This document shows positions 12,588-23,800 of a stretch of 64,000 nucleotides of DNA, piece by piece. The notes under the pieces were generated by a model. It made no database searches and was not told the origin of the DNA. It saw nothing but the letters and a program-made list of their open reading frames with translations. Each line of letters opens with the position of its first letter. Within the stretch, counting starts at the first letter, position 1. The stretch is from Pisaster brevispinus (taxonomy: Eukaryota > Echinodermata > Asteroidea > Forcipulatida > Asteriidae), in assembly GCA_023634235.1 (NCBI GenBank), contig JAMKCF010000018.1, forward strand, positions 1,189,974 through 1,253,973, read 5' to 3'. A program made the position numbers and the translations under genes.

Positions 12588-12839
12588 AGGCCTGGAATTA
12601 CACAGCGGCTGTTGGCCTTTTTGAGATATGGTGGACACCATGGGAGTGCACTGTTTGGTTTGGGTGTAAACAGACGGATTCACCCAAACTAAATAGTGCG
12701 CTAGTAGCTTCTGTTGCCCTGAACTCGGCCTTGGTGCAACTTCAAAAGTTTCCGTAAAACTTCAACGATTTTCCAATGAAAGTGCCCTTTGCAAAATTAA
12801 AATGGCTTTGCCCTCTCAAAGATGAAATTCCAGGCCCGG
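12588..12839 (+). repeat. Fold-back element, CAGGCCT family
   Basis: CAGGCCTGGAATTACACAG at the left pairs with GAAATTCCAGGCCCGG at the right. The interior shares GTGCCCTTTGCAAAAT with the copy at 7036-7188. Confidence 0.75.
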
Positions 12840-13436
12840 AAAGTGCTAATAACATTATTTATTCCTTAAGAAGAAAAAGAAAAGAAAAAAACCTAAATTA
12901 ATTTCTTTCCATCCTTAGTTGTCACAAAACACACCATGCAACCAACCTGTGAAAATTTCATGAAAAATCGGTTTGCATGTTTCAGTTAAATTTTCAGTGA
13001 AAAACAATTTTTTATTACTTTTTTTGTCAGGATTTTTTTGCACCCTCCTTTATTTTGATTGCGCCAATCGAATTAAGCAAGAAGGTTTTTAAATGCTATT
13101 TCATCAACTTTGATAGAATTTGAGACAGAGATATTTGTCCAGAGGTTTGGCACTGGCAGGCATGAACTGTGAGCTTTCAGATTTGAAGCTAATTAATGTT
13201 TTCTTTTGATTGCAAATCTTACGTATGGAGCTTGTGTTGTCAAAGATGGCCCATATTTTAATTGTGCAATTTAAAGTTATCCCTGTTATGAATTTTTTAC
13301 ACTATTTGACATATTTATAACTGAATACAGTTTAATTATGTTAATATAATTTGAATATTATATAAAAGCCATTAGCCACTGGACCACTGACCCCTCATTC
13401 CCACTGTTAATTTGAGCCAGTTACATAAAAACTGAA

Positions 13437-13795
13437 TACAGGCATGTGGTTTTTGTTGATTGTTTTGTTTTCTGATATCAGGATTTTCTCAAAACCTCCT
13501 TGACCCATCAGACTTTCTTGAAAAGGAGTAAGGGAGAAAGAAATTCAAGCGTGTGACTTCTCAGGAATTGTCCTGATTTCTGTATTTTCTCACAATCATA
13601 TTTTCTTGAGAGAAGTAAAGCAGACGCCAAAAGGACAAAGAAACAGTCCACATTGTGCCCAAACCTGTAGTTTTGTGGTTCTGGTGATGCGCTGAGCCAG
13701 TTAACCTCATGATTTGTAAACATCTGGGCGGTTCCGGGTTTAGAATAAGGGGGGGGACCCAAACCCGAAAGCCACATTTAAAGGAATTGTTACTT
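13437..13795 (+). repeat. Dispersed repeat shared with 6651-6915
   Basis: Longer copy with an internal duplication of the CAGGAxTTTTCTC block (13480 and 13560 areas). It ends with a GGGGGGG run and ACCCAAACCC. Confidence 0.6.
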
Positions 13796-14012
13796 TCGTC
13801 AAACTTCATTACTGTTACCAAGTCATGCAGTCTAGTATTTTCCCCTGAAAAACATACTTTTTTTTATATTTAATATTGTAAACTATGAGCTTTTTTTCAA
13901 GTTCAAATCACCTCCTAAAAGTTCAGCAAAATCTATTAGTATTAACTAAGAAGAAATTATTTGGTCTTGTACAAATATCTTGATCTCGCAAAATTTCCGA
14001 GCTGCAAGGCAT

Positions 14013-14937
14013 GGCCCAATATCATAGAACTGCATTTTCACAAAAGTAGCTAAACACAACAGAGTTATGCTTACTAGACCAAGGTTACCAGCCAAAATAA
14101 AACAATTCCACATGTACTATCTGTGACTGGTAACCTGTTAATTTTTGCTCAGCAGAAAATTGATAAGCTCTATGAAGTTGGGCTCTGTAGTGTAGTGGGA
14201 GTTTTTCTTAAAAGTCAAGTCCAGAAATTATGTGAAAAGCTGACTTTCGCTGGTAGTTACTTTATAAATAAAAGTTGTAGGATGCTTGAATGATTGCATA
14301 ATTCTTTTTGTTTCAAAGATTTACGCTGGTATGAGATTAACTCGACATCCATTTTTTTAAAAACTGGTACTCTGGTGCTAGAAATGATCCTGGTTAAATA
14401 GAGCTGAAACTAATTTCATAGAACTGTTTAAGCACAAAAAGTATCTAAGCATAACAAAATTACACTTACCAGAATAAGGTTACCAGCCAAAGTATCATGT
14501 CACATGTATAATTTGTGACTGGCATCCTGCTCGTTTCTGCTTAGCAGAAAATTGTTAAGCAATAATTGCTGCTTAAACAGCTCTGTGAAATTGGGTCCTG
14601 CTTATGCACAACAATTCACTTTATAGCCCAGAAAAAAATACTGCTAAGCATAAACAGGTTACCAGCCAAAATGCAGTTTCAATCACAGTTGTATATACAA
14701 CTGGTGAGCCCTTATAACTTTGCTTAACAATATTTTCTGCTGAAGAGCTTTATGAAATCGGGCCAAAGGCTGATGAGCATCAACATTTTGCTAAGCACAG
14801 AAACAATCTTATTTAGAAACAGTGGGTAACCGGAAATAATATCATGCAGTGACACATTGCTTGCGGCTGGTTCCCTACATATTTTAACTTAGCTTAAAAG
14901 CAATCATAATTTCTGCTGTATGAAATCGGACCCATTT
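14013..14937 (+). repeat. Cluster of four TTAAGCA fold-back elements
   Basis: Copies at about 14013-14183, 14411-14597, 14610-14763 and 14764-14937, each with a GGTTACCAGCCAAA-like interior and a CTxTATGAAATTGGGC end. The first two are well preserved and the last two are diverged. Head-to-tail adjacency suggests repeated insertion into older copies. Confidence 0.75.
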
Positions 14938-15984
14938 TGTTCAAACTGGTGTAGAAATGTGACTATAAAGTTGAAGTGGTTTTTTCTTCTTTGTATTTTT
15001 AATGGAATTTCTACAAAAAAAATTGTAAATGGTACTTGAATTTGTGATAAAAAGTATTGGATTAGAATTTTATCATGCAACCAAACGGAGGCTGGAAAAA
15101 ATAGTCTGGCACCATTTTTGGTAAGAGAGAATTAGTCTTCATGGTTACCAATGCGATCAGGGAATATGACCAACATAACTTACTAATTTGACACTTAGAG
15201 GTAGGGTCATTGTATGGTTTTTTTCAACGTAATGCTGATTTATAAGCAAAATTATCAAGAAAGATACAATAAAAGTAACCTTGGAAAGTTTCAGCTTATT
15301 ACAATGCCCAGGACTACTTGTTGAGAAACAGTAAATAACTGTCACTGTATTGTCATTACTGAAGTCATCCATCCATGTTTAGCGAGGTGACAGCGGGTAC
15401 CAACCGCATCTCTGGCCATACTAAGGTCATCATTCAAACGGACCACAGAAATGTCCAATAGTCGCCTGCAGGCGATCTGTGGAGACTCAAATTTTGTGAC
15501 GTATACTTTTATTGATTTCTGATAAAAAATTACAAAATGTTTGGTTTATTACCGGAGTATGGCCCTACCTTTACGCAACTACAGTTTTAGTGGTCATACT
15601 AATTAAGCACATTAATATTGAAGATAAAATCTTTGGATCATTACAACAAACTTATTTATTTACACAAAATGGAGGATGTATATTATACCCATGTATATAC
15701 AACAAATAAGAAACCGTTCTTGGAGTTGTGATTTTTGTGAATAATAAACTAATTTATTTTGAGTGGTGAACTGATAAATGTTGTTTTGTAGGCCTGATGA
15801 TAATACTTTCACATTGCCCTATTTTATTTACCCTGTCCTTGTTTACACAAATTAAAAACTTTATTAAGTAAAGTAGCTCATGACTGAGATTCGCAAGTAG
15901 CCATGGGGGGGGGGGGGGCTATGCACCCATCTGGCCTGGTTACCCCTAACCCCATTACCTGCGATAAAATGCCGTGCCCGAATA

Positions 15985-16140
15985 AGGCGACCAAGCATTT
16001 TCGAAACCACGGCGTGAGCTATGGCTCAGCCGGGATTGTGATGTTGGTGGAAACACTGTGCCAAAATGTACACGGCTTAATTGATTAAGGAGCCCAAGCC
16101 GGAGCTGGTGAGCAAGCCGAGGTTTGGAAAAGGCCCAAAG
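15985..16140 (+). repeat. Fold-back element, 'AAACC-GGCT' family
   Basis: TTTTCGAAACCACGGCGTGAGC on the left is inverted on the right as AGCCGAGGTTTGGAAAAGGC. It is interrupted by a diverged centre. Confidence 0.65.
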
Positions 16141-16144
16141 TTGG

Positions 16145-16640
16145 CTAATACAGCCGATGGCAGGAAGCGATAGGCATTTCCAGGTACTTTGCCGAAGCCC
16201 TTTGATTCGGACATTTGGCCTCATTAGACCACCATCTTCCTTTTTTTGTTCCGTGTTCAAGTACAGTACCGTCACAATATTACCCAAAAGAGCAAGTAAA
16301 GGTGCGATTAAAAAATGAAGAAGACCTACCTTGTTGCCTAAAAAAAAAAAAAAAAAAAAGTGCGGGCAGGATCGTAGCCTGGATTTGGGGGGGGGGGGTG
16401 CAGACAACATTGATGAATAACGTGGCCTGCACTCAAAAATCAAAACAAACCAAAACAAAACAGACATCAGATATTTTTCTTTTCTACCTTCGCCCAGCCC
16501 GATGGCAGAAGCGATAGGCATTTCTAGCTACTTTGCCGAAGCCTTTGGATTCGGACATTATGGCCTCAATAAACCACCATCTTCTCCTTATTGGTTTTGT
16601 CCGGATTCAAGTACAGTACCGTCACAGTATTACCCAACGT
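16145..16640 (+). repeat. Direct duplication of an about 135-bp segment
   Basis: The segment GATGGCAGGAAGCGATAGGC through GTACAGTACCGTCACAATAT at 16155-16285 recurs at 16501-16635 with few changes. The copies are separated by an A-run and a G-run. Confidence 0.8.
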
Positions 16641-17820
16641 TGACGACTCTTTCAACTGTGGACCTCAAAGCACCCACCCCCGCGTCACGAGTCTCTTTCA
16701 CCGACTTTACGAAGTTCAAATATTTCATTTTTATCCAGAAAATAATTGTCACCTTGCACACGATTTGAAGTATGAGCTTGATTGCAGCTTTTTCGAGTGG
16801 AAACCCGACGAGAGATGCTACACAGCAGGAAGCGCAGGTGCTCGGTCTGTCCATGGAGGAAGAGGGGTCTGTCGGACCGGGCGCTAGGGGAGTGCCACCC
16901 CCTTCCCTTTCAAAGTCTCCCCTATGATGAATATTAATGGATGACTAGGTCTTGGGTATGATTTCAGACAAAAAGAGGTGTGGAGCGTAGCAAGGATGAG
17001 GACTTGGGTGCTTGTGTGCTTTTTTAATGAACCACAGCCAGCTAGCACCGCTCCTAGCCCTGCATTGTGTACATGTCAAGTTTAAAAATTATTATCAGAG
17101 TGGGCTCTAGGGGTAGAATGGTAACCAAGGGTCTATCTTCCCATGGAGTAACGACAAGTTTATTGCTCCAAGATATGTGTGATCTTACACTACAGCCCCC
17201 CCTGCCCCCGCCCCCCGCCCCCGGCCGACACCCTCCATTGTCATGTCTGGTACGGGGGTGTAGTGTGTGCATAAAAATGTAAAAAAAATGATTGCAACAC
17301 AGTGCACACTGATCCAGATCATCACGATCTACAACCATCTGTACCCTTCAATTTGCCCCAATCTTTATGACAATTTTCAAAATAAACTCGGTAAAACTTA
17401 AAATCGTTTCAATCTGTTGCCATGATTGGACAAGCCCTTTTTATTTAGTGATGCAAAGTTCGTGTGCCGCGGAAGGGAACACCTTTAAATATGACGTCAT
17501 CTTACCGCAGTTTTGCTTGTCTCCAAGTTCAGTCTACTGTGCGTTTGTAATTTTAAAATATACACCTCTTATTAAAACTTTTAGTCTCAAATGATCAAAG
17601 AAATAGTTTAATTTGTGTTTTTACGTAAAACTAGTGTTAATTACTTTGGAAATTAAGATAATTTTGTAATGAATGTAACCAAAATTATGGTGCATTTTGG
17701 GAAATTGTTTACGGCAGTTAGGTACGAGGTGAACACTATGTGAAACACGTGAAATAAAACGCGATTCGGACATTACTAAAAATCTCATTGCGCTGAATTG
17801 AAGACAAACCGTGGTCAGAT

Positions 17821-20800
17821 ATGCCCGCTGCCTCCTCAAAACCAACCCCTCAAAATGCCCCGCAAGGGGCAACAGACTTCCCCTCGCAACTCATGGCCAT
17901 CATGGAGAAGAAAATTAGAAATTTGGAGAAGAGAAAGGTAGGTTTTCTTGGGTGTTTTGGGTCGAAAATGTTGTCCAAAGTGACGTTGTTTTTCAGACCG
18001 GAAGACTAGTCATTCGTTGTTTTGTATTGCAATGCATGTAATGACGGATCCGTAATGACAAAGGTTGACCAAACGATGACGAAATGGTTTTTCGTCTGAC
18101 TAATATTTTTTTTGCTGGTGGCGGTAACAAAAGGTATGTGTAACTCTGATATGAAAATGTATGTCTATAGTCGAATTGATTTGATTGTATGACATCAAAA
18201 CGTTGTCCCAATTGTTGAAAACCGTTTTTAATTGTTGGATTTGAAGACAAGTGATGTTTTGTCTGACATTGACAATTCCGACAATAAAAAGTTAACTTTC
18301 AGTTTCAATTCAATTGTCATGTTTCCAAATGAAAATGTTTTACTTGTTGTCTTTTGTGATATTATTTGATATTTGATAGAATTTTAAAACTTATTATTTT
18401 TCTTTCTTTTGTTTTATATTCTTTATGAATTTTATGAATAATTTAAATGAAAAAAACTTACCTTCCCTCATAAACAATACACTCTTTTGCTACACAAAGT
18501 CACAAGGATAAAATTAAGACGAAAATCTTTCCATGCCACAAGACGAAAATCTTTTTATGCCACTGGGGTGGCATAAAAAAAAGATTTGCGTCCTAATTTT
18601 GTCCTTGTGTAGCGGCATACAAAGATTTTCGTCCTAATTTTATCCTTGTGTAGCAAAAGAGTTGTTTTTCACTAGAACCCTTTATTCAAAACGGCATGAC
18701 TCAATATTTTGTCAGAGATGTGAAAATGACCTCACCACACTGTTGCATTTCTAGTGATGTGAGCTTTCCAATGATACACAACTTATCTCATTTTCTTTAA
18801 AAAGTTGAATAACCATCAACCTCCCTATAATCCTAGTTTCAAGTTGGTTAAATTTATTTGAATCAAATGGCGCTTCTGTTCAACGACTTATTTCATTTGG
18901 TATCAGGTCACTTTGTACCTTTAGACACTTCGTATGCTGGATAACTTTGTACCTTTTAGAAGAAACTTTGTACCTTCCGAAGAGTCACCTCGTATCTTGC
19001 TTTTTACAATGGACTCCGGAATTCTGAAGGAATTATGCCTCGTTACATACATGTATTAGGAGGGTCTATTGCAACTGGGTGGAGCTCGTTCCGAGCTCGG
19101 TGGTCTGGCGGCATCTGCTCCAGCATGTGTAAGGTGGTGGGTTTGAATCCCACTTATAGTGACATTGGATCTTTGATCTTATGTTAATCTGCCCGGTCAT
19201 TGTCCACAGGTAAAGTTACAGCAGTATCGAGACATGGTCAAGGATGGAGAGGAGCTGACCAAGGACCAAGTTCAGGCTGCATCTCATTTCGATGAGGTGG
19301 TCAGCAACTTGGAGTTTGCGAAGGAGTTGCAGAAGACATTCGCGGTGGCCATGACTGAGGTACGCATATAGGGGTGGTAACTTCTCACAACTTGAGGAGA
19401 GAGTGTAGGTGGAGGTGTGGGCAGGAAGAGGGAATTGTAATTTTCACAGTTTTTTTTTTTTTAGATCAAAGCTTTTCTGACATAAATTTATCACTACGTT
19501 TCAATGGGTCAAGTGGCGGATACAGTGGGTTGCAAGGAAGGCTTGTGCCCCAGGCAGGCAACATCATGTCAGTTAAAGGATTATTTCATTATTACAGGTC
19601 TGATGCTTCGTTGTTGAAAGAGTAAAGGGCACGAAAGCAGTTTCTTGTTTGAGGAAATTGTAAATTTCTATTGGAACTTGTTAAGGGGCACCAAAGCAAT
19701 GACTAGGGGCAATTGCCTCCTTCCCCTTTTTCAAGGCATCAGTCCTGTTAATAAGAAGTTTGATTGGTGTCTACTTGGCTTCCCCCCCCCTTCCCCCGGC
19801 AATTAACTCCATTCTCCCATCTCCCCGAACCACTGGTACAAGTTCAGACGTTTTTATGAAGCTTCTTTTCATTTTCATTGTAACATTTTTCTAATTCTAA
19901 TTAGAAAAAAAAAATCTGTTCACACCTTTCCTAGACCACGAAAGTGTCAAAGAAGCAAGTGAAACGAGAGAATGCCCTGAAGCATGAGCAAGAGCTACGG
20001 AAGATTCAGGACGTCATTCTTCTGAATAACATCCTCAACACCCTTGGTATGGACCACATACGCAACGACTTCTTAGAAGGAAAGAATGGTGCACTGGTGA
20101 GTCAGCAACTCTCTTCAAAACCCTTGGCACTAAATACACTTGATAGGGAGGTTGGATGGGCTTAGTGGTGTCGTTCCTTGGGCACTGCTTACCCCAGAAT
20201 GCTGTGCTTACATCCCACAGAAATATTTGCTCACAGAGTGCGCCTTACGTGCAGAGTTATGTTGTAAATTTTGTGCTATAACCCTAACCATGCTAAATGC
20301 AACAATATGCACCAAATGGTAATAGTTGTTGTGATCTGTTGCATTTGGCAGTCAACTCAGATGTCATTCTTTGACTGAATTTGTTGCATTCAGCAGTGAT
20401 ATGAAGTGACTTCATATAGGTTTGGGTGCTTCTATTGTATCTAAACAACTTATAAAAGGTATTTCAAAATATTTTGTATGGGAAAAGTATTGAGAAGTAT
20501 GATGTAATATTAGGTAAGAATCATAATTCAAATCATATTCAAAAAATTGTATAATAACAGTTACAAGTCACCACTACACAGTGCATGCTGTTGCATTTAG
20601 CAGGGCAAACACCCTTGCTCAGTCCTTTCCCAAACAGCATGCCTGCACAATGCAACAATATCCCTTGTTGCATTTTGTTGCATATGGCATGGTTCTCATT
20701 TCAACTGTGTTGCATTCTGTTGTATTTGGCAGGCTATGTAGAGAGACCCTAATGGGGGTTAGGGTTAATACAACACTTTAGTCTAAACACCTGGGTCTAA

Positions 20801-23800
20801 TTTCATAGAGCTGGTTAAGCAGAAAATATTGCTTAACAAGTTTCTACTAAGCAAAGATGAGCAGGATACCAGTCACATATGGCACATGTGACATGGTACT
20901 TTAGCTGGTAACCTTAACATGGCAAGCATAATTTTGTTGTGCTGAGCCATTGCCCCACTCAGTTCACCAGTGAGCCATAATTCTGCTGTTGGCATTCCTA
21001 GAAACTGTTATCTCCTTTGCTTTTTTTTTTACTAATCTGTCGCCTTTCCTCAACAGAAACTGACCGAAGATCAGGTTAACCATCTTGATGGGTTTTACAA
21101 ACTCATCAACCCGGCCAGACATGACGAGGAACAGACAGAAGGAAAGGAAGTGAGGTGAGTTGTTAGATTGGTGCTCAAGATAAGGCTATCAAAGTACCAT
21201 ACATCCTCATGATATCAATACAGGAAACCAGACATTTCTTCTAGTAAACAGGATTTGTTCTCAACTTCTCTCTCAGTGACAAGCGAGTGGGACCAGTTAG
21301 GTTGGCGTTTCGTTTGTCCCCCATCTTTTCTCAATAGTCCGTATTTCATAGGAGAGAATTTGTTTTGGTTCTCGAGTGTTTTCAATAGTCGTTGACCAGC
21401 GTCGGACCACTGTTTATGGAGAACGTTGAAATAGCCCAAACTATGCCTGTGATGGTTACTTGGTTAACTGATTATCCGAAAATTGAAATAGCTGGAAATA
21501 AGATTGAATTTACCTTTAAAAGCCCATCTCCTTCAAAGCTCTGTGAATTTTCCGATACAGATTTAATGTAAAAAGAATGTTAGCAACGTTGGTACTTCCC
21601 AAGCAACTTCAAAACATTTGTTTGCGTGTTGTTATTACAATTTTTTTGTATGGCGTTCTTTTCCAGCTTTGAGATTAAACTTACAGGAGCAAGCGAGCAC
21701 CTGAACAGTTACGTCAAAGAAGATGAAAAAGAAGTCTTGGGCACAACCTGTATCCTTTGTAAAGTTGTCTTCCAAGGAATCGTCCAAAGGTTTAAATATT
21801 TTTAAGGTCAAGAAGAATTCAAGCAATGTGTCATGTAATTTACAGATAATGCAGGACGTCCATTTTGAAGAGACAAAAAGAAGCCCCTCTTGCTAACACT
21901 TGTGTTGGGATTAGTGTTGTAGATCTCTGTTTATTTTCCTTAACGGTTAAATGGAACTTGTGAGTTCTGGTTAACCGTTCAACCAGTCCACGTGAAAAAG
22001 GAGCAAATGTCAACACACTTTCCAGAATGGATCTGGATGAAAATAGAACACTATAGTTAGTCTCCACATTCACAAAAAACCGCAAGCAACAGGTGGGCAG
22101 AGCACAAGGTAAAATGCATAACGAATTGTAGGAAACTAAAAATAATGTGTTATAAAATGTAAGGGATTAAGATAAGACAGTTCCACCAACAAAAGGGATG
22201 TCAATCATTCTTCCTGGATAGAATCTGGGGCTAACATTTTCAAGAAAAGGAAGGTGCTTTTTAAAATAAAATGTTGGCTTGTTTTTTTTAATGCGGTGTT
22301 GTTTATACATTTTAAAAAAATGGAAACAGTTTTTTTTCTTAAAACGTTTACGCGGTTAAAAAACGTTAACGTTAGACGTTCCAACCCTAATCAGAATTGG
22401 TTTCCTTATCGGGGATTAAACAGACAAGGCATTGAAGGAAATGGTAAACCAGATTAATGGCTGCGGTTACCTTGACAACCTACCGGCTGAACCCAAGGAG
22501 GAAGTAGAAGAGGTGGAAGAGGAGCCCACTGATCCTGCCCCAAGCTCAGGTGGGTAACTCCGTTCACCACCCCCGACAACCCAACCAAGAATTTTGCTAA
22601 AACCCATGAACATTTTTAGGCAAGATACGGGGCTGAACATCATCCAAGAATTCTGAAGTGTTATGGAGAATAGATAGGTTGCAATATGACATATATCGGC
22701 CATCTTTACGGGCAATTTGAAACACACAGTCATGCGTTTTGCGTGAGAACGGCGTGCAGCACGCGCACATTTCACAAAACTCATTGCACGATTGGTTTGT
22801 AAACAGCGCGGCTGTGTTAATATTTTGAGCGCTTGACGCACCTGCAAGCCAAAATGCAATTTGCCCATAAACATGGCGTCTATTGTGAACTATCTATAGA
22901 GGAAGCTGGAAGACCATCGATCGGGATCTGAGATTGACCCGATCAAAAGTGAAAAAGTAAAGCTTAAAAAAAACATAATTGAATTTGATTTATTGATTGA
23001 TTGGCTTTTTTTTTACAGCTCCCGTGGAAGAAACACCCGAGGATGACTTTGTTGTGATCCAGCAGGACCAGGTACCGCCCCCAGAGGCACCCGAGGTAAG
23101 ATCTTCTAAAAAAGTTCTCCTTTATATATTTTTTGTTTAAACATTTATTTTTGGAAGTGTGGATTAAGTCCCATAATCTAGGCTCTTCAATAAATGCACC
23201 ATTCACGTGTTGGCTCAAGTAAAAAGATGCACCGGTTGATCGCTCTGGGTTTTCTTTTTCAGAAGGAGAAGGATGAGGGTCTTTTATCTCTTATTTTTCT
23301 TTTATTTATTAAGGAGGAAGGGCCAGACTAAAAATTGCTGGCTTTGTAAGTCTAAAATACGGGTAAATAAAATCAATCATCAAAAAGAATGGTGCCAAGA
23401 TGAAGTGAAAATACATGAAAAGTTAAGTATTTTAGGAGGCAAATATTAAAAAAAAAAAAAATAAAAAAATAATAATAATGCGGCTTCAAAAACGGATGAG
23501 GTCTGTGCTGATCTACTAGTTATTAAAAAAAAAAAATTAATAAAACATTTTGTTTTGTTTTGACTTGATATGTCCTCAGGTGACATCGTCTCTCCCTCCA
23601 GCGGTCGTCCCACCCACTCCTGAAGAACCGGTCATGTCCAGAGTGCAGCCAGTGGACCACGCTTTCCCCAAGCCGATCGAGATGCCACCACACAAGGTTA
23701 AAGGTCATGGATCTGACATCTTGGCGTCTGTCCAGCAGGGTAGCTTCAACTTCATGCAGGACTCAATGCTTGAATATGAAAATTGTAAGTGGTTCAATCC

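Larger units (their letters stand above)
9389..17820. other. KMT5 3' UTR and KMT5-Caprin intergenic region
   Basis: No convincing exon on either strand. After the likely 3' UTR it holds a short hairpin (11572-11617), a composite fold-back (11903-12380), a CAGGCCT element (12588-12839), a dispersed repeat (13437-13795), a head-to-tail cluster of TTAAGCA elements (14013-14937), G-runs near 15904 and 16388, and duplicated fragments at 16.1-16.6 kb. The last kilobase before 17821 presumably contains the Caprin promoter. I see no TATA box I would defend. Confidence 0.7.

Noticed and set aside
15955..16521. 188-codon minus-strand open frame
   Set aside because: It runs through homopolymers and a duplicated non-coding segment, has no family resemblance, and overlaps a fold-back element.
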